Source: CBDAPU01 sp965198875 (GTDB taxonomy: Bacteria > Pseudomonadota > Gammaproteobacteria > Eutrophobiales > Eutrophobiaceae). From it: 64,000 nt of DNA. A program made the translations under genes and the position numbers. The first letter of the stretch is position 1. Each line of letters opens with the position of its first letter. The stretch is taken from positions 2,294,001 to 2,358,000 of the forward strand of contig CBDAPU010000001.1 of NCBI GenBank assembly GCA_965198875.1, read 5' to 3'. A model generated the notes under the pieces. The model had not been told where the DNA came from, did not search any database, and saw only the letters and a program-made list of their open reading frames with translations. This document shows positions 18,236-26,259 of the stretch, in pieces.

Positions 18236-19282
18236 ATGTTGTTGAATGATTATACAGGCTGGGATATGGGCGGCGCACACTTAAAAGTTGCGCGGTTAGA
18301 TCATCAGGGGCGGTTAATGGATCTTTATCAGTTTGCAACACCGCTATGGCAGGGTATTGATGTATTGGGCCCGCCTGTTGCTCATCTTGCTGATGTTATC
18401 CATGCCGGCGATACGATACATGCCCTGACCATGACCGGTGAGTTGGTGGATTATTTCCCTGATCGCCGCCAGGGTGTTATCCAACTGGTTGATTATATCT
18501 CGTCCAGGCTTGGCGAAGGCAACCCCGTATATGTCTATGCAGGGGATAAGGGGCTACTCAAGCCGACCGAGGTGAAGCCTCATTGTGATAACATCGCCTC
18601 TGCAAATTGGCATGCGAGCGCAGCTTATGTTGCACATCATCTGGGCTCCGGTGTGTTGATGGATATTGGTACGACCACAACGGATATCATCCCGTTTGCT
18701 GATGGCAACGTACTCAACAGCGGCTATTCGGATCAACACAGGATGCAGGTGGGGGAGCTGGTTTATACGGGGATTGTGAGAACGCCGGTTATGGCGATAG
18801 TACAGCGTGTGCCCTACCAGCATGTGTGGCAATCTGTGGCGGCAGAGTGTTTTGCGACCATGGCGGATGTTTACCGGTTAACCGGAGAGCTGGATGAGCA
18901 ATGTGATCTCATGGCTTCTGCGGACGGGAAAGAGAAAACCCGCTATGGCAGCGCCAGGCGACTGGCAAGGATGTTGGGCGCTGATCATCATCAGCATGGG
19001 GATTGGCGGCCCTGGCTCAAGGTGGCCGATTATATCGCCGATAAACAGTTCGAGATGATTGAAGCGGCGTATCTAAAAATCAGACGACAACACAAGGAAC
19101 AACTCAGCAATGTTATCGTTGCCGCCGGAGCGGGACGTTTTATTATCGATAAGCTGGCTGAAAAACAGGGCTGCTCCGTTATCCATTTCGAAAGCCTGCT
19201 CCCGTCAGCGCAGAGGCAACGGATAAATAACTGTGCGCCCGCCATAGCCGTTGCACAACTAGCCAGGCTGGCATTGACATGA
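18236..19282 (+). CDS. MfnF-like hydantoinase/oxoprolinase-family protein, probable methanofuran biosynthesis
   Basis: A 348-residue member of the family called H4MPT-linked C1 transfer pathway protein (hydantoinase/oxoprolinase, ASKHA fold). The fold shows in the N-terminal YTGWDMGGAHLKVARLDHQG and the central SGVLMDIGTTTTDIIPF phosphate-binding loops. The archaeal member MfnF joins the aminomethylfuran diphosphate to gamma-glutamyl-tyramine in methanofuran synthesis; the same role for bacterial methylofuran is likely by homology. The stop codon overlaps the pabB start (ATGA), and an MfnE-like kinase follows pabB, which strengthens the assignment. It is cytoplasmic. Confidence 0.82.
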   Translation: MLLNDYTGWDMGGAHLKVARLDHQGRLMDLYQFATPLWQGIDVLGPPVAHLADVIHAGDTIHALTMTGELVDYFPDRRQGVIQLVDYISSRLGEGNPVYVYAGDKGLLKPTEVKPHCDNIASANWHASAAYVAHHLGSGVLMDIGTTTTDIIPFADGNVLNSGYSDQHRMQVGELVYTGIVRTPVMAIVQRVPYQHVWQSVAAECFATMADVYRLTGELDEQCDLMASADGKEKTRYGSARRLARMLGADHHQHGDWRPWLKVADYIADKQFEMIEAAYLKIRRQHKEQLSNVIVAAGAGRFIIDKLAEKQGCSVIHFESLLPSAQRQRINNCAPAIAVAQLARLALT

Positions 19283-20658
19283 AATTACTTGAGCTTGATT
19301 ACTCACGCAACTCGGCAGCGCTATTTAATAATATCGCACTGGAGCCTTGGAGCCTATTTTTAGACAGTGGCTATCCGATGATCGACAGCGGTCGTTATGA
19401 CGTCATGACCGCTCGCCCCTATCAAACCTTTCTCACCCGGGCCAATGAGACTGAGATCCGTACCGGGGGAGATGTTCAGCGAACGGATGCTGATCCCTTC
19501 TCGGTGGTAAAACAGCATCTGGGCGCAATCCAGATCAATTTATCCGGCCTTCCTTTTTGTGGCGGGGCCTTGGGTTACTTCGCCTATGATCTGGGACGCC
19601 GTATAGAGCAACTGCCCGATAGCGCAAAAGATGACGTCACCATGCCCGATATGGCCATCGGTCTATATGATTGGGCGGTGATTGCCGATCATCATAGAAG
19701 AAGGACCTGGCTGGTGTCGGCAGACAGGGCGGATCGTACCCGTGATGAATGGCGTGAGTTGCAGGATGTATTCTCCAGCACGAATACAACCCAACTACCG
19801 CACTATTCGGTCAATTCTCCGGTAACCAGTGAGATGAGTATGGAAAAATATGCGGAGTCATTTAACAGGATAAAGCAATATATACGCAATGGTGACTGTT
19901 ATCAGGTGAACTTGGCGCAACGCTTTAGCGTCCATGTGCAAGGGGATCCGTGGCATATATACCAGCACTTACGAAAAAATAACCCGGCGCCTTTTGCCGG
20001 TTTTTTCAGGCTTGAACAGGGGGCGGTGTTGAGCTCATCACCGGAGCGGTTTATTGCGGTTGCCCGGGGACAGGTAGAGAGCAGGCCCATTAAGGGGACG
20101 GCAAGACGCTCTGCTTACGCCTATGAAGATAAAGCCCTGGCGGAGCAATTATTGGAAAGTGAGAAGGACAGGGCCGAGAATCTGATGATTGTTGATCTGT
20201 TAAGAAATGACATGGGCAAAAACTGTGAGGTAGGCAGTGTAGGCGTGCCGAAACTATTTGCCCTGGAGAGTTTCGCTAGCGTGCATCATCTGGTGAGTAC
20301 GGTGACAGGCAGGCTGGCGAATGGGAGACACAGTATCGATCTGTTGCGAGGCGCCTTCCCTGGCGGGTCGATTACCGGTGCGCCAAAACTCCGGGCAATG
20401 GAGATCATTGAGGAGCTGGAAGCATACCGCCGCTCCGTCTATTGCGGCGCCCTGGGTTACATCGGTTTTGACGGCAACATGGATACCAGTATTGCAATCC
20501 GCACTATCGTGCATGTGGATGAGACGATTTACTTCTGGGCAGGTGGCGGCATTGTGGCCGATTCCGTTCTTGAAAGTGAGTACCAGGAGTGTTTTGAAAA
20601 GGGCTCAGCCATCATGCGCCTGTTTAAGAATACAACTGCACAAAATGTGGGTCGTTAA
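19279..20658 (+). CDS. pabB: Aminodeoxychorismate synthase component I (4-aminobenzoate synthesis)
   Basis: Converts chorismate plus ammonia to 4-amino-4-deoxychorismate, a precursor of 4-aminobenzoate. It belongs to the anthranilate synthase/PabB chorismate-utilising family: PFAGFFRLEQGAVLSSSPER, the PIKGTARR motif (about residue 272), LLRNDMGKNCEVGSV and GAFPGGSITGAPKLRAMEII are present. PIKGT (not the PIAGT of TrpE) supports PabB. The 459-residue length fits. It overlaps both neighbours by a few bases. Its location inside a methanofuran/methanopterin cluster suggests it feeds beta-RFAP synthase (mptG) as well as folate. No pabA glutaminase or pabC lyase is in the window. Confidence 0.9.
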   Translation: MKLLELDYSRNSAALFNNIALEPWSLFLDSGYPMIDSGRYDVMTARPYQTFLTRANETEIRTGGDVQRTDADPFSVVKQHLGAIQINLSGLPFCGGALGYFAYDLGRRIEQLPDSAKDDVTMPDMAIGLYDWAVIADHHRRRTWLVSADRADRTRDEWRELQDVFSSTNTTQLPHYSVNSPVTSEMSMEKYAESFNRIKQYIRNGDCYQVNLAQRFSVHVQGDPWHIYQHLRKNNPAPFAGFFRLEQGAVLSSSPERFIAVARGQVESRPIKGTARRSAYAYEDKALAEQLLESEKDRAENLMIVDLLRNDMGKNCEVGSVGVPKLFALESFASVHHLVSTVTGRLANGRHSIDLLRGAFPGGSITGAPKLRAMEIIEELEAYRRSVYCGALGYIGFDGNMDTSIAIRTIVHVDETIYFWAGGGIVADSVLESEYQECFEKGSAIMRLFKNTTAQNVGR

Positions 20659-21253
20659 GGTTGGCGGGAGTCTACAGGGCTCGGTAAAACTACCCGGGCT
20701 ATTGGCTTCGCTTGCCCAACGCAATGATGTTGTTGTTGTGCCCGGTGGCGGCCGGTTTGCCGATCAGGTCAGAGAAGAGCAGGCGGCATTGGGATATGAC
20801 GATGCAACGGCGCATCACAAAGCCGTTGAGGCGATGGAGCAGTATGCAAGGGTTTTATGCGATTGCAACCCAAAGCTCTATCCGATAAAAAATATAAGCG
20901 AGATCAATGATCCCGACAGGCGCTCAGGCACACCGGTTTGGTTTCCCGTCACCCTCCTCAAACAGCAGACCGACATGCCAATGAACTGGCAGGCTACATC
21001 CGACACGCTGGGGCTGTGGTTTGCGGATCTCCTGGGCGCCATGGGCTTGATACTGATTAAATCTGTGCCGAATAACACGACAAATATCAATGAACTCGCC
21101 AGGGCAGGTTATGTAGATGGGTATTTCCCCAAGATGATGAGAAAAACAAAGATAAAACGCATCATCAGTGTTTGCGCTGAGCATTTAGTCTGTTTGCAAC
21201 AAACAACCGACCTTGCTGCTCATTTTCCTGCTGAAACATGGCTGCATATATAA
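20645..21253 (+). CDS. MfnE-like amino acid kinase family protein, probable methanofuran biosynthesis
   Basis: A 202-residue small kinase of the amino-acid kinase (aspartokinase/carbamate kinase) fold. The start is placed at ATG 20645, overlapping the end of pabB by 14 bases; the same frame is open further upstream, but only inside pabB. The N-terminus WVVKVGGSLQGS and the VVPGGGRFADQVRE segment are the phosphate-binding loops of the family. The archaeal counterpart MfnE phosphorylates 5-(aminomethyl)-3-furanmethanol phosphate, giving the substrate of MfnF. The paired presence of MfnE- and MfnF-like genes in one overlapping operon supports that role. A more generic small-molecule kinase remains possible. 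Confidence 0.78.
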   Translation: MWVVKVGGSLQGSVKLPGLLASLAQRNDVVVVPGGGRFADQVREEQAALGYDDATAHHKAVEAMEQYARVLCDCNPKLYPIKNISEINDPDRRSGTPVWFPVTLLKQQTDMPMNWQATSDTLGLWFADLLGAMGLILIKSVPNNTTNINELARAGYVDGYFPKMMRKTKIKRIISVCAEHLVCLQQTTDLAAHFPAETWLHI

Positions 21254-21531
21254 AGTCAATATGTGCTTATCATATTCTGAACTTCCACTTTCTTCTTCCG
21301 GCAACGAGACAGGGAGAGCGAGGTGAAGCTGAGGAGGCCATGATAGACAGATCCCGTCAAGTCATAGGTCAGATGCGAGGTGGACGGTCGTGGCCTTACG
21401 AGACAGTCATCGTCATGGCCGGGCATTGTTAATGATGTTCCATTAACGTACGCTGCTCGAAAGACATAGATGACTGGCGAGTTCCTTCCGGTGTTTTACC
21501 TGTGGCTATATCTTCAAGCCTGTGAGTTAAG

Positions 21532-22002
21532 TTATTCTCCTGGAAATTGCGCCAGATAATCCATGGCGTTTTGCAAAAAGTCCTCGCCGTTTTTCAGCCT
21601 CCCCAGGCCGGTATTGCACGACTCACAGATCCATCCCCGGGGGCGACCGGTATCGTGATCATGATCCAGCACAATTTTCGCCATTACGCCAACAATAGTC
21701 TGCTTGCGACAGATCGGGCAGCTAAACAGCGAGCCGTTTGCGGGTTTTGTCCTGAGGAACCCATCCCTTGTCGTGTTGTCCATTTTCTTGTGCTCGGTTT
21801 CTTTGCGACAGCGTTTACAGGACGGGCGGCGAATTTCCCCATGCTGGTTCCTCTGATTGAGTGAAAACTCCTCTTTGGGCAGCAGGCGATGGCAGAGATT
21901 ACAGATCTTATGAGTGAACTCATCGCCCCTCTGACAGGTGGCGTATTGCAGTGGATCGATGGGCGATAAGTCCTTATTTGTCGACGGTGAACTCCCGCCC
22001 AT
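21532..22002 (-). CDS. Endonuclease VII-like HNH nuclease
   Basis: A 156-residue protein with the phage T4 recombination endonuclease VII-type fold. Two zinc-binding CxxC pairs are visible (CNLCHR near residue 37, CKRC near 58, CPICRK near 96) and the catalytic His-Asp block VLDHDHDTGRPRGWICESC is followed by NTGLGRLKN, the family's signature. Such enzymes occur in phages and as nuclease partners in defence loci. It is the last gene of a minus-strand row with two DNA methyltransferases and a probable restriction nuclease. It may be a second nuclease of that system or an independent selfish homing-type nuclease. Its start overlaps the small preceding ORF. Confidence 0.82.
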   Translation of the reverse strand: MGGSSPSTNKDLSPIDPLQYATCQRGDEFTHKICNLCHRLLPKEEFSLNQRNQHGEIRRPSCKRCRKETEHKKMDNTTRDGFLRTKPANGSLFSCPICRKQTIVGVMAKIVLDHDHDTGRPRGWICESCNTGLGRLKNGEDFLQNAMDYLAQFPGE

Positions 22003-22123
22003 AGCGCAGCGCTCTCACTTTTGTTTTGCCGACCCGCCGCCGATCCTCTACCACAACGCAGATCGAGTCCGGTTCAATCCCTCGCATTGCATCGCCCCTG
22101 AAAATCACAAAACGCTCAGGCAT
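21974..22123 (-). CDS. Possible small coupled ORF between methyltransferase and endonuclease VII-like gene
   Basis: A 49-residue ORF starting MPERFVIFRGDAM and ending RALRYGREFTVDK. Its ATG lies inside the stop region of the upstream methyltransferase (8-base overlap) and its end overlaps the start of the endonuclease VII-like gene by 29 bases, an arrangement typical of translational coupling. It is basic and predicted to form beta strands. I do not recognise a family and no strong ribosome-binding site precedes it. It could be a small DNA-binding or control protein, or a chance ORF. Confidence 0.35.
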   Translation of the reverse strand: MPERFVIFRGDAMRGIEPDSICVVVEDRRRVGKTKVRALRYGREFTVDK

Positions 22124-22913
22124 TGGCGCATCGCTCTCTGGCGATGTCGATGTATTCAGGTGATATATCCATGCCGATGAAGTTGCGTCCATGAATATGC
22201 GCCATCTTGCATGTGGTGCCGCTACCGCACATGGGGTCGAGCACTCGATCGCCAAGATTGCTCCACGAGAGAATGTGCTGCTCGGCTAGTTTTTCCGGAA
22301 AAATCGCCGGGTGTTCAAATGCGATCCGATCCGATGTGGAGCCATGCAGACCCACAGCGAACTCCCACACGTTGCACAGCGTTTTTTCTTTTTTCAGTTC
22401 TTTTCTGACTTTTTTATTGACGCCATCTGCGCCTTTGTTGTGCACCAACATTTCAAAACCATGGCGCACCGTTTTAGTCAGCAGGGGATTGAAGGTTTTT
22501 GGTTTTCCCTTTGAAAATACGAACATGAACTCATAGCAGTTGGTATAGGCGTTACTTCGCATGAAAGGGGTATTTTTTTTGCGATAGATCATGACGTCAT
22601 GCACAGTAAAACCCAGCTCCTGAAAATGGATGGCCTGACGGAAGCTGGTGAGCGTTCTGCCGCCTTTTATCCGATCGCCCACCACCCAGACGACCACGCC
22701 CCCGGGTTTTGTCAGCCGCAACAGTTGTGCGGCAATGCCCTCAAGGTCAAAGGTATAGCCAGCGTAATTCCTCAAGTCATCATAGGGCGGTGAGGTCACT
22801 GTCAGGTCTATACATTCTGCGGGCATCGCTTCCATGAGCAGAGCACAATCCCCCACCAGGAACTGGTTGTTTTCCGATGTAGAGCGAAACGGCAATGCGG
22901 ATGTTGAGGCCAT
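22116..22913 (-). CDS. DNA methyltransferase, beta-type with SPPY motif
   Basis: A 265-residue site-specific DNA methyltransferase. Catalytic motif IV is TSPPYDDLRNY near residue 40, and the AdoMet-binding motif I DPMCGSGTTCKMAHI comes near the C-terminus, which is the beta-class order. SPPY motifs are found in N4-cytosine and some N6-adenine enzymes, so the modified base is uncertain. It stands 60 bases after a probable restriction nuclease and close to a second methyltransferase of a different class. Two methyltransferases with one nuclease suggest an asymmetric recognition site, one enzyme per strand. Confidence 0.88.
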   Translation of the reverse strand: MASTSALPFRSTSENNQFLVGDCALLMEAMPAECIDLTVTSPPYDDLRNYAGYTFDLEGIAAQLLRLTKPGGVVVWVVGDRIKGGRTLTSFRQAIHFQELGFTVHDVMIYRKKNTPFMRSNAYTNCYEFMFVFSKGKPKTFNPLLTKTVRHGFEMLVHNKGADGVNKKVRKELKKEKTLCNVWEFAVGLHGSTSDRIAFEHPAIFPEKLAEQHILSWSNLGDRVLDPMCGSGTTCKMAHIHGRNFIGMDISPEYIDIARERCANA

Positions 22914-22973
22914 GTTCAGTGCCTTAAACAGCCCGTGAAACGGATGATTTTATTTTGGGAGTTATATGCTTGA

Positions 22974-23504
22974 TTATGCATTCGGCGCCGTCACCAGCCC
23001 CAGAATCAAGGTTTCAAACTCCGCAATCGGCCTAAGTTGATCAGGCCGTTTGGTAAGCTTGTAAGATGCATTGGCGGACTTTTCCATCGACACAAGACGG
23101 CCTGCGTTACCCGTTGCCACGTTAGCTTTGAACCACGCGCCAATATGGATAGTGGCGGGCGCTATACCAATGCAGAGCAAGGCATCATAGTCGCGGTGAT
23201 AACGAATATGGTTGAATTGAAACGAACCAGATACATCTTCGCTTGCCGTTTTCAACTCAAACCTCACCCCTTCAATCTCGATATCCCATGAGCTTTGCCT
23301 CATCCGTATATCGCCGTCTTTTTCAGGGAACACACAAGCCAGTCGGTATTCGCCGCAAAGAACCTCTACGAAGTCCTGCCCAACGTCTCCGACTTTGCTG
23401 TTAGAAATGCGCTTGATATGTTCAAACGGCTGATTGTTCCACTTGTCGGCATCTTCATGACGACTGAGAATATCCAACAGAATTTGGTGCTCGTCAACCA
23501 TCAA
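22974..23504 (-). CDS. Probable restriction endonuclease (PD-(D/E)XK-like)
   Basis: A 176-residue protein without a named family I can assign. The segment SWDIEIEGVRFELKTASED (about residues 71-89) has an acidic residue followed by E-x-K spaced as in PD-(D/E)XK nucleases, and is followed by an IRYHRDYDALLCIGI strand often seen in restriction enzymes. The upstream methyltransferase gene overlaps it by 11 bases, so the two are coupled. A type II restriction partner is the best guess; the assignment rests on the motif and context. Confidence 0.6.
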   Translation of the reverse strand: MMVDEHQILLDILSRHEDADKWNNQPFEHIKRISNSKVGDVGQDFVEVLCGEYRLACVFPEKDGDIRMRQSSWDIEIEGVRFELKTASEDVSGSFQFNHIRYHRDYDALLCIGIAPATIHIGAWFKANVATGNAGRLVSMEKSANASYKLTKRPDQLRPIAEFETLILGLVTAPNA

Positions 23505-24516
23505 CGAATCCAGCCTCTACAAGCGCAGCGCGGATGTGCTCCATGCTGATATGGCGGCAATTATGGGCGGCAAGGTTTGAGTGGTTCCTCCAATCGGCCT
23601 TCCGCAAAGCACTCGTCACGCGCCGCTTACCTTTCTTGATCACAATTCCATAGCCGCACCCGTATTTTACGTTGGCAAAGTCCGCTACCAGCGTCGGCGG
23701 CTCACCATAGAACGTTCGTTGCAAAAACCAATCTGCTTCGTGGAGTCGATCCTGACCACACAAGCGTTCCTTGCGGTGGTCTACAGTGAAAAGGTCTATC
23801 CAATCATCGCACGTCACTACTGGCGCACGATTATTCACACCGCGCCGCCATACTTGCCAAAGCGCATTGACCTGAACGGTCTTGCCGTCAGGCGAGATGA
23901 ATGCATCGGCGGGTAACGGCATTGTCCCGACAAGCTGGGCACCTTGCACTCGAAACTTTGGACTTCCCTTGCCATTGGACTGGAATCCCATAGGCAGGAT
24001 CATACCAATGTAGTCAGCGAACGTTGCGGCGTGGTTGACGAAGGCAAGAGCGAGCCACGCTCGATACCCGAAAGGCGGATTGCCAATAACGGCGTATCGG
24101 TGCCCGTTGACACATGGTTTCCAACTGAGAAAGTCCCTGCACTCAAAATCCGGCCGGCCTGGAACAATATCTATGCCGATCCGCCGACTCTCAGGTAACA
24201 AATCGTAGAACACACCTTCACCTGCAGAAGGATCAACGAACTTGTACTGGTCTGGATCTGCATGATCATCAGTCATCACTTGCAGCAACGCACTGTGGCA
24301 CTGGCGAGCGATACCTGATCGCGTGAAAAAACGATCCAACCCGACGTTTTCCGGTTTTACCCAACCAGGGATGGATGGGTTACCCGCCCATTCCGTGTTA
24401 CGATCCTGGCACGCCTTGTCAAGAATATCCGAGGTCATCGGGCGCAACGGCAACAACGCCTTTGTTACGTCTTCGCCCGTTGCCTCGATAGACGACAGTG
24501 CAATTTTAGTGCTCAT
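23494..24516 (-). CDS. Adenine-specific DNA methyltransferase (NPPF motif)
   Basis: A 340-residue N6-adenine methyltransferase. Motif I is VDPSAGEGVFYDLL (about residues 93-106), motif IV is IGNPPFGYRAWLALAFVNHA (about 143-162), and FISPDGKTVQVNALWQVW is a later family segment. The order motif I before IV is that of gamma/alpha-like adenine methyltransferases. It is the first gene of the row: it overlaps the putative nuclease, and a second methyltransferase follows. Its start is just 8 bases from an internally deleted IS1595-family transposase ORF, which suggests the system arrived or was disturbed along with mobile DNA. Confidence 0.85.
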   Translation of the reverse strand: MSTKIALSSIEATGEDVTKALLPLRPMTSDILDKACQDRNTEWAGNPSIPGWVKPENVGLDRFFTRSGIARQCHSALLQVMTDDHADPDQYKFVDPSAGEGVFYDLLPESRRIGIDIVPGRPDFECRDFLSWKPCVNGHRYAVIGNPPFGYRAWLALAFVNHAATFADYIGMILPMGFQSNGKGSPKFRVQGAQLVGTMPLPADAFISPDGKTVQVNALWQVWRRGVNNRAPVVTCDDWIDLFTVDHRKERLCGQDRLHEADWFLQRTFYGEPPTLVADFANVKYGCGYGIVIKKGKRRVTSALRKADWRNHSNLAAHNCRHISMEHIRAALVEAGFVDG

Positions 24517-24524
24517 ACCCGCCC

Positions 24525-24800
24525 CTATCGACCAGCTACAGGGTCAGCATAAGTCAGTCTCTTACTGATCATCCGTACGACTGTTTCCGTCATAATCGAC
24601 TTCGTATCCTGCAGATGAAGGTTGTGGCGGGTGGCGAACTCATTGACATAGGGATACCGGCCAGATTTGTCCCGACGCTGTTCTTCAAACCAACGTTCCG
24701 CTGTTGCGCCATCAGGAAACTTCCGAAGAAGTTGGATAAGCGACATTCCTTTACGCTCAAATCGACTCAGTGCTTTCTGCGTCATACTGATTACCTCCAT
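24525..24800 (-). pseudogene. Internally deleted IS1595-family transposase
   Basis: A 91-residue ORF that joins the two ends of an IS1595-family transposase. The first half has the characteristic N-terminal block GMSLIQLLRKFPDGATAERW followed by FEEQR, which normally leads into a zinc ribbon. Right after it comes a segment, YVNEFATRHNLHLQDTKS with MTETVVRMISKRLTY, that I recognise as the C-terminal end of the same family (around FAxRHNxRxxDT and KRLxY). The zinc ribbon and the whole DDE/N catalytic domain, about 200 residues, are missing, yet the frame is intact. It cannot encode an active transposase. No clear terminal inverted repeats were found around it. Confidence 0.7.
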
Positions 24801-24977
24801 CTATGTTCAAGATGTGCGATATTCTGGATGAATAATCATCCCGCCTGCCATGGCCAGTGCCGCGCCCTGAAATAAGGAGTTCCGAGATATAAAAGAGGCT
24901 GGCGATACCAGGCAACAATAGCCAAGCTCCTTACCTGCCGCCCCGCTAAAGTGGCAAGCTGTTTTATCTGCACATGT

Positions 24978-26225
24978 TCAATCCCAGCTCAGGGTGCCGC
25001 CAGTCTGGTATTCGGTCACTCGGGTTTCAAAGAAGTTTTTCTCTTTCTTCAAGTCCATGAGCTCACTCATCCACGGGAACGGGTTGCTCGCCCGCGGATA
25101 TTGCTCCGGCAAACCAATCTGCAGGCAGCGGCGGTTGGCGATGAACTGCAAATAATCGGCAAACATGTTGGCGTTCAGGCCCAATACGCCGCGCGGCATG
25201 GAGTCATGGGCGTAACGGGTTTCGAGGGCCACCGCTTCCCGGATCATGGTCGTGATCTCCGCCTGAAAGTCCGCTGTCCAAAGGGAGGGGTTCTCAATCT
25301 TGATCTGGTTGATCACGTCAATGCCAAAGTTCATGTGCATGGACTCATCGCGCAGGATGTACTGGAACTGCTCGGCACAACCGGTCATTTTGTTACGCCG
25401 CCCCATGGAGAGCACCTGCACAAAACCCACATAGAAAAAGATCCCTTCAAAGACGATGTAGAAGGCGATCAGATCCCGCAGCAGACGTTGATCGGCCTCT
25501 GGCGTGCCGGTATGGAATGTTGGATCCCCGAGGCTTTGGGTGAAGCGCATTGCCCATGTGGCTTTATCGTGAATGGAAGGAACCTCACGGTACATGTTAA
25601 ACACTTCGGCCTCATCCAGCCCCAGGGATTCGACACAATACTGGTAGGCATGCGTGTGCAGGGCCTCTTCAAAGGCCTGGCGCAGCAGGTATTGACGACA
25701 CTCCGGGTTGGTGATGTGTCGGTACACGGCCAGTACCAGATTGTTGGCGACCAGGGAGTCCGCCGAGGCGAAGAAGCCCAGGTTGCGCTTGATAATTAAA
25801 CGCTCATCATCGCTCAGTCCCGCCGGATCTTTCCACAGGGCGATGTCGGCGTTCATGTTGATCTCCTGCGGCATCCAGTGGTTTGCACAGGCGTCCAGAT
25901 ACTTCTGCCAGGCCCATTGATACTTGAACGGAACCAGTTGGTTCAGATCCGCCCGGCAGTTGATCATCTGTTTATCATCGACGCTGATCCTGCCGGCGCC
26001 AAATTCCACTTCCTCAAGACCGGTGACGCCGCTTTGATCATCGGTGTTTGATCTCTCCTCAGGGAGGAGTGCAGTAGCAGGAGGGCTCACCGGTAATGTG
26101 TCCAGGGTGTCGACTGCTGCATCCAGCGCATTCAGGCTCTGCTCAACCACGGCCTGCGGTGTTGCCGGGGCTTTGGTCTTTGTCTCTTTCGCACCGGCAA
26201 TCGGATCGTCCCAGCTTGTTATCAT
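24978..26225 (-). CDS. nrdB: Ribonucleotide reductase class Ia, beta subunit
   Basis: Di-iron radical-generating subunit that works with NrdA to make deoxyribonucleotides. The start at 26225 is chosen because AAGGGGG stands just upstream; the longer frame from 26363 runs into the end of nrdA. The ferritin-like core contains the metal-ligand segments LWKDPAGLSDDER, RQAFEEALHTHAYQY and RDESMHMNFGIDVIN. The N-terminal ~75 residues form a low-complexity extension. The C-terminus GGTLSWD is the acidic tail expected to dock on NrdA. It is separated from nrdA by 34 bases and shares its promoter. Confidence 0.94.
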   Translation of the reverse strand: MITSWDDPIAGAKETKTKAPATPQAVVEQSLNALDAAVDTLDTLPVSPPATALLPEERSNTDDQSGVTGLEEVEFGAGRISVDDKQMINCRADLNQLVPFKYQWAWQKYLDACANHWMPQEINMNADIALWKDPAGLSDDERLIIKRNLGFFASADSLVANNLVLAVYRHITNPECRQYLLRQAFEEALHTHAYQYCVESLGLDEAEVFNMYREVPSIHDKATWAMRFTQSLGDPTFHTGTPEADQRLLRDLIAFYIVFEGIFFYVGFVQVLSMGRRNKMTGCAEQFQYILRDESMHMNFGIDVINQIKIENPSLWTADFQAEITTMIREAVALETRYAHDSMPRGVLGLNANMFADYLQFIANRRCLQIGLPEQYPRASNPFPWMSELMDLKKEKNFFETRVTEYQTGGTLSWD

Positions 26226-26259
26226 ACATCCCCCTTGTTCTTTATGCTTATGTTGTTGT

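Noticed and set aside
21342..21432. 30-codon plus-strand ORF after the MfnE-like gene with a GAGGAGG site
   Set aside because: A good ribosome site but no family, no neighbours reading the same way and low-information sequence; not enough to call.
24951..25799. 282-codon plus-strand ORF opposite nrdB
   Set aside because: Fully antisense to a strongly conserved gene; its existence follows from nrdB codon use and it has no recognisable motif.
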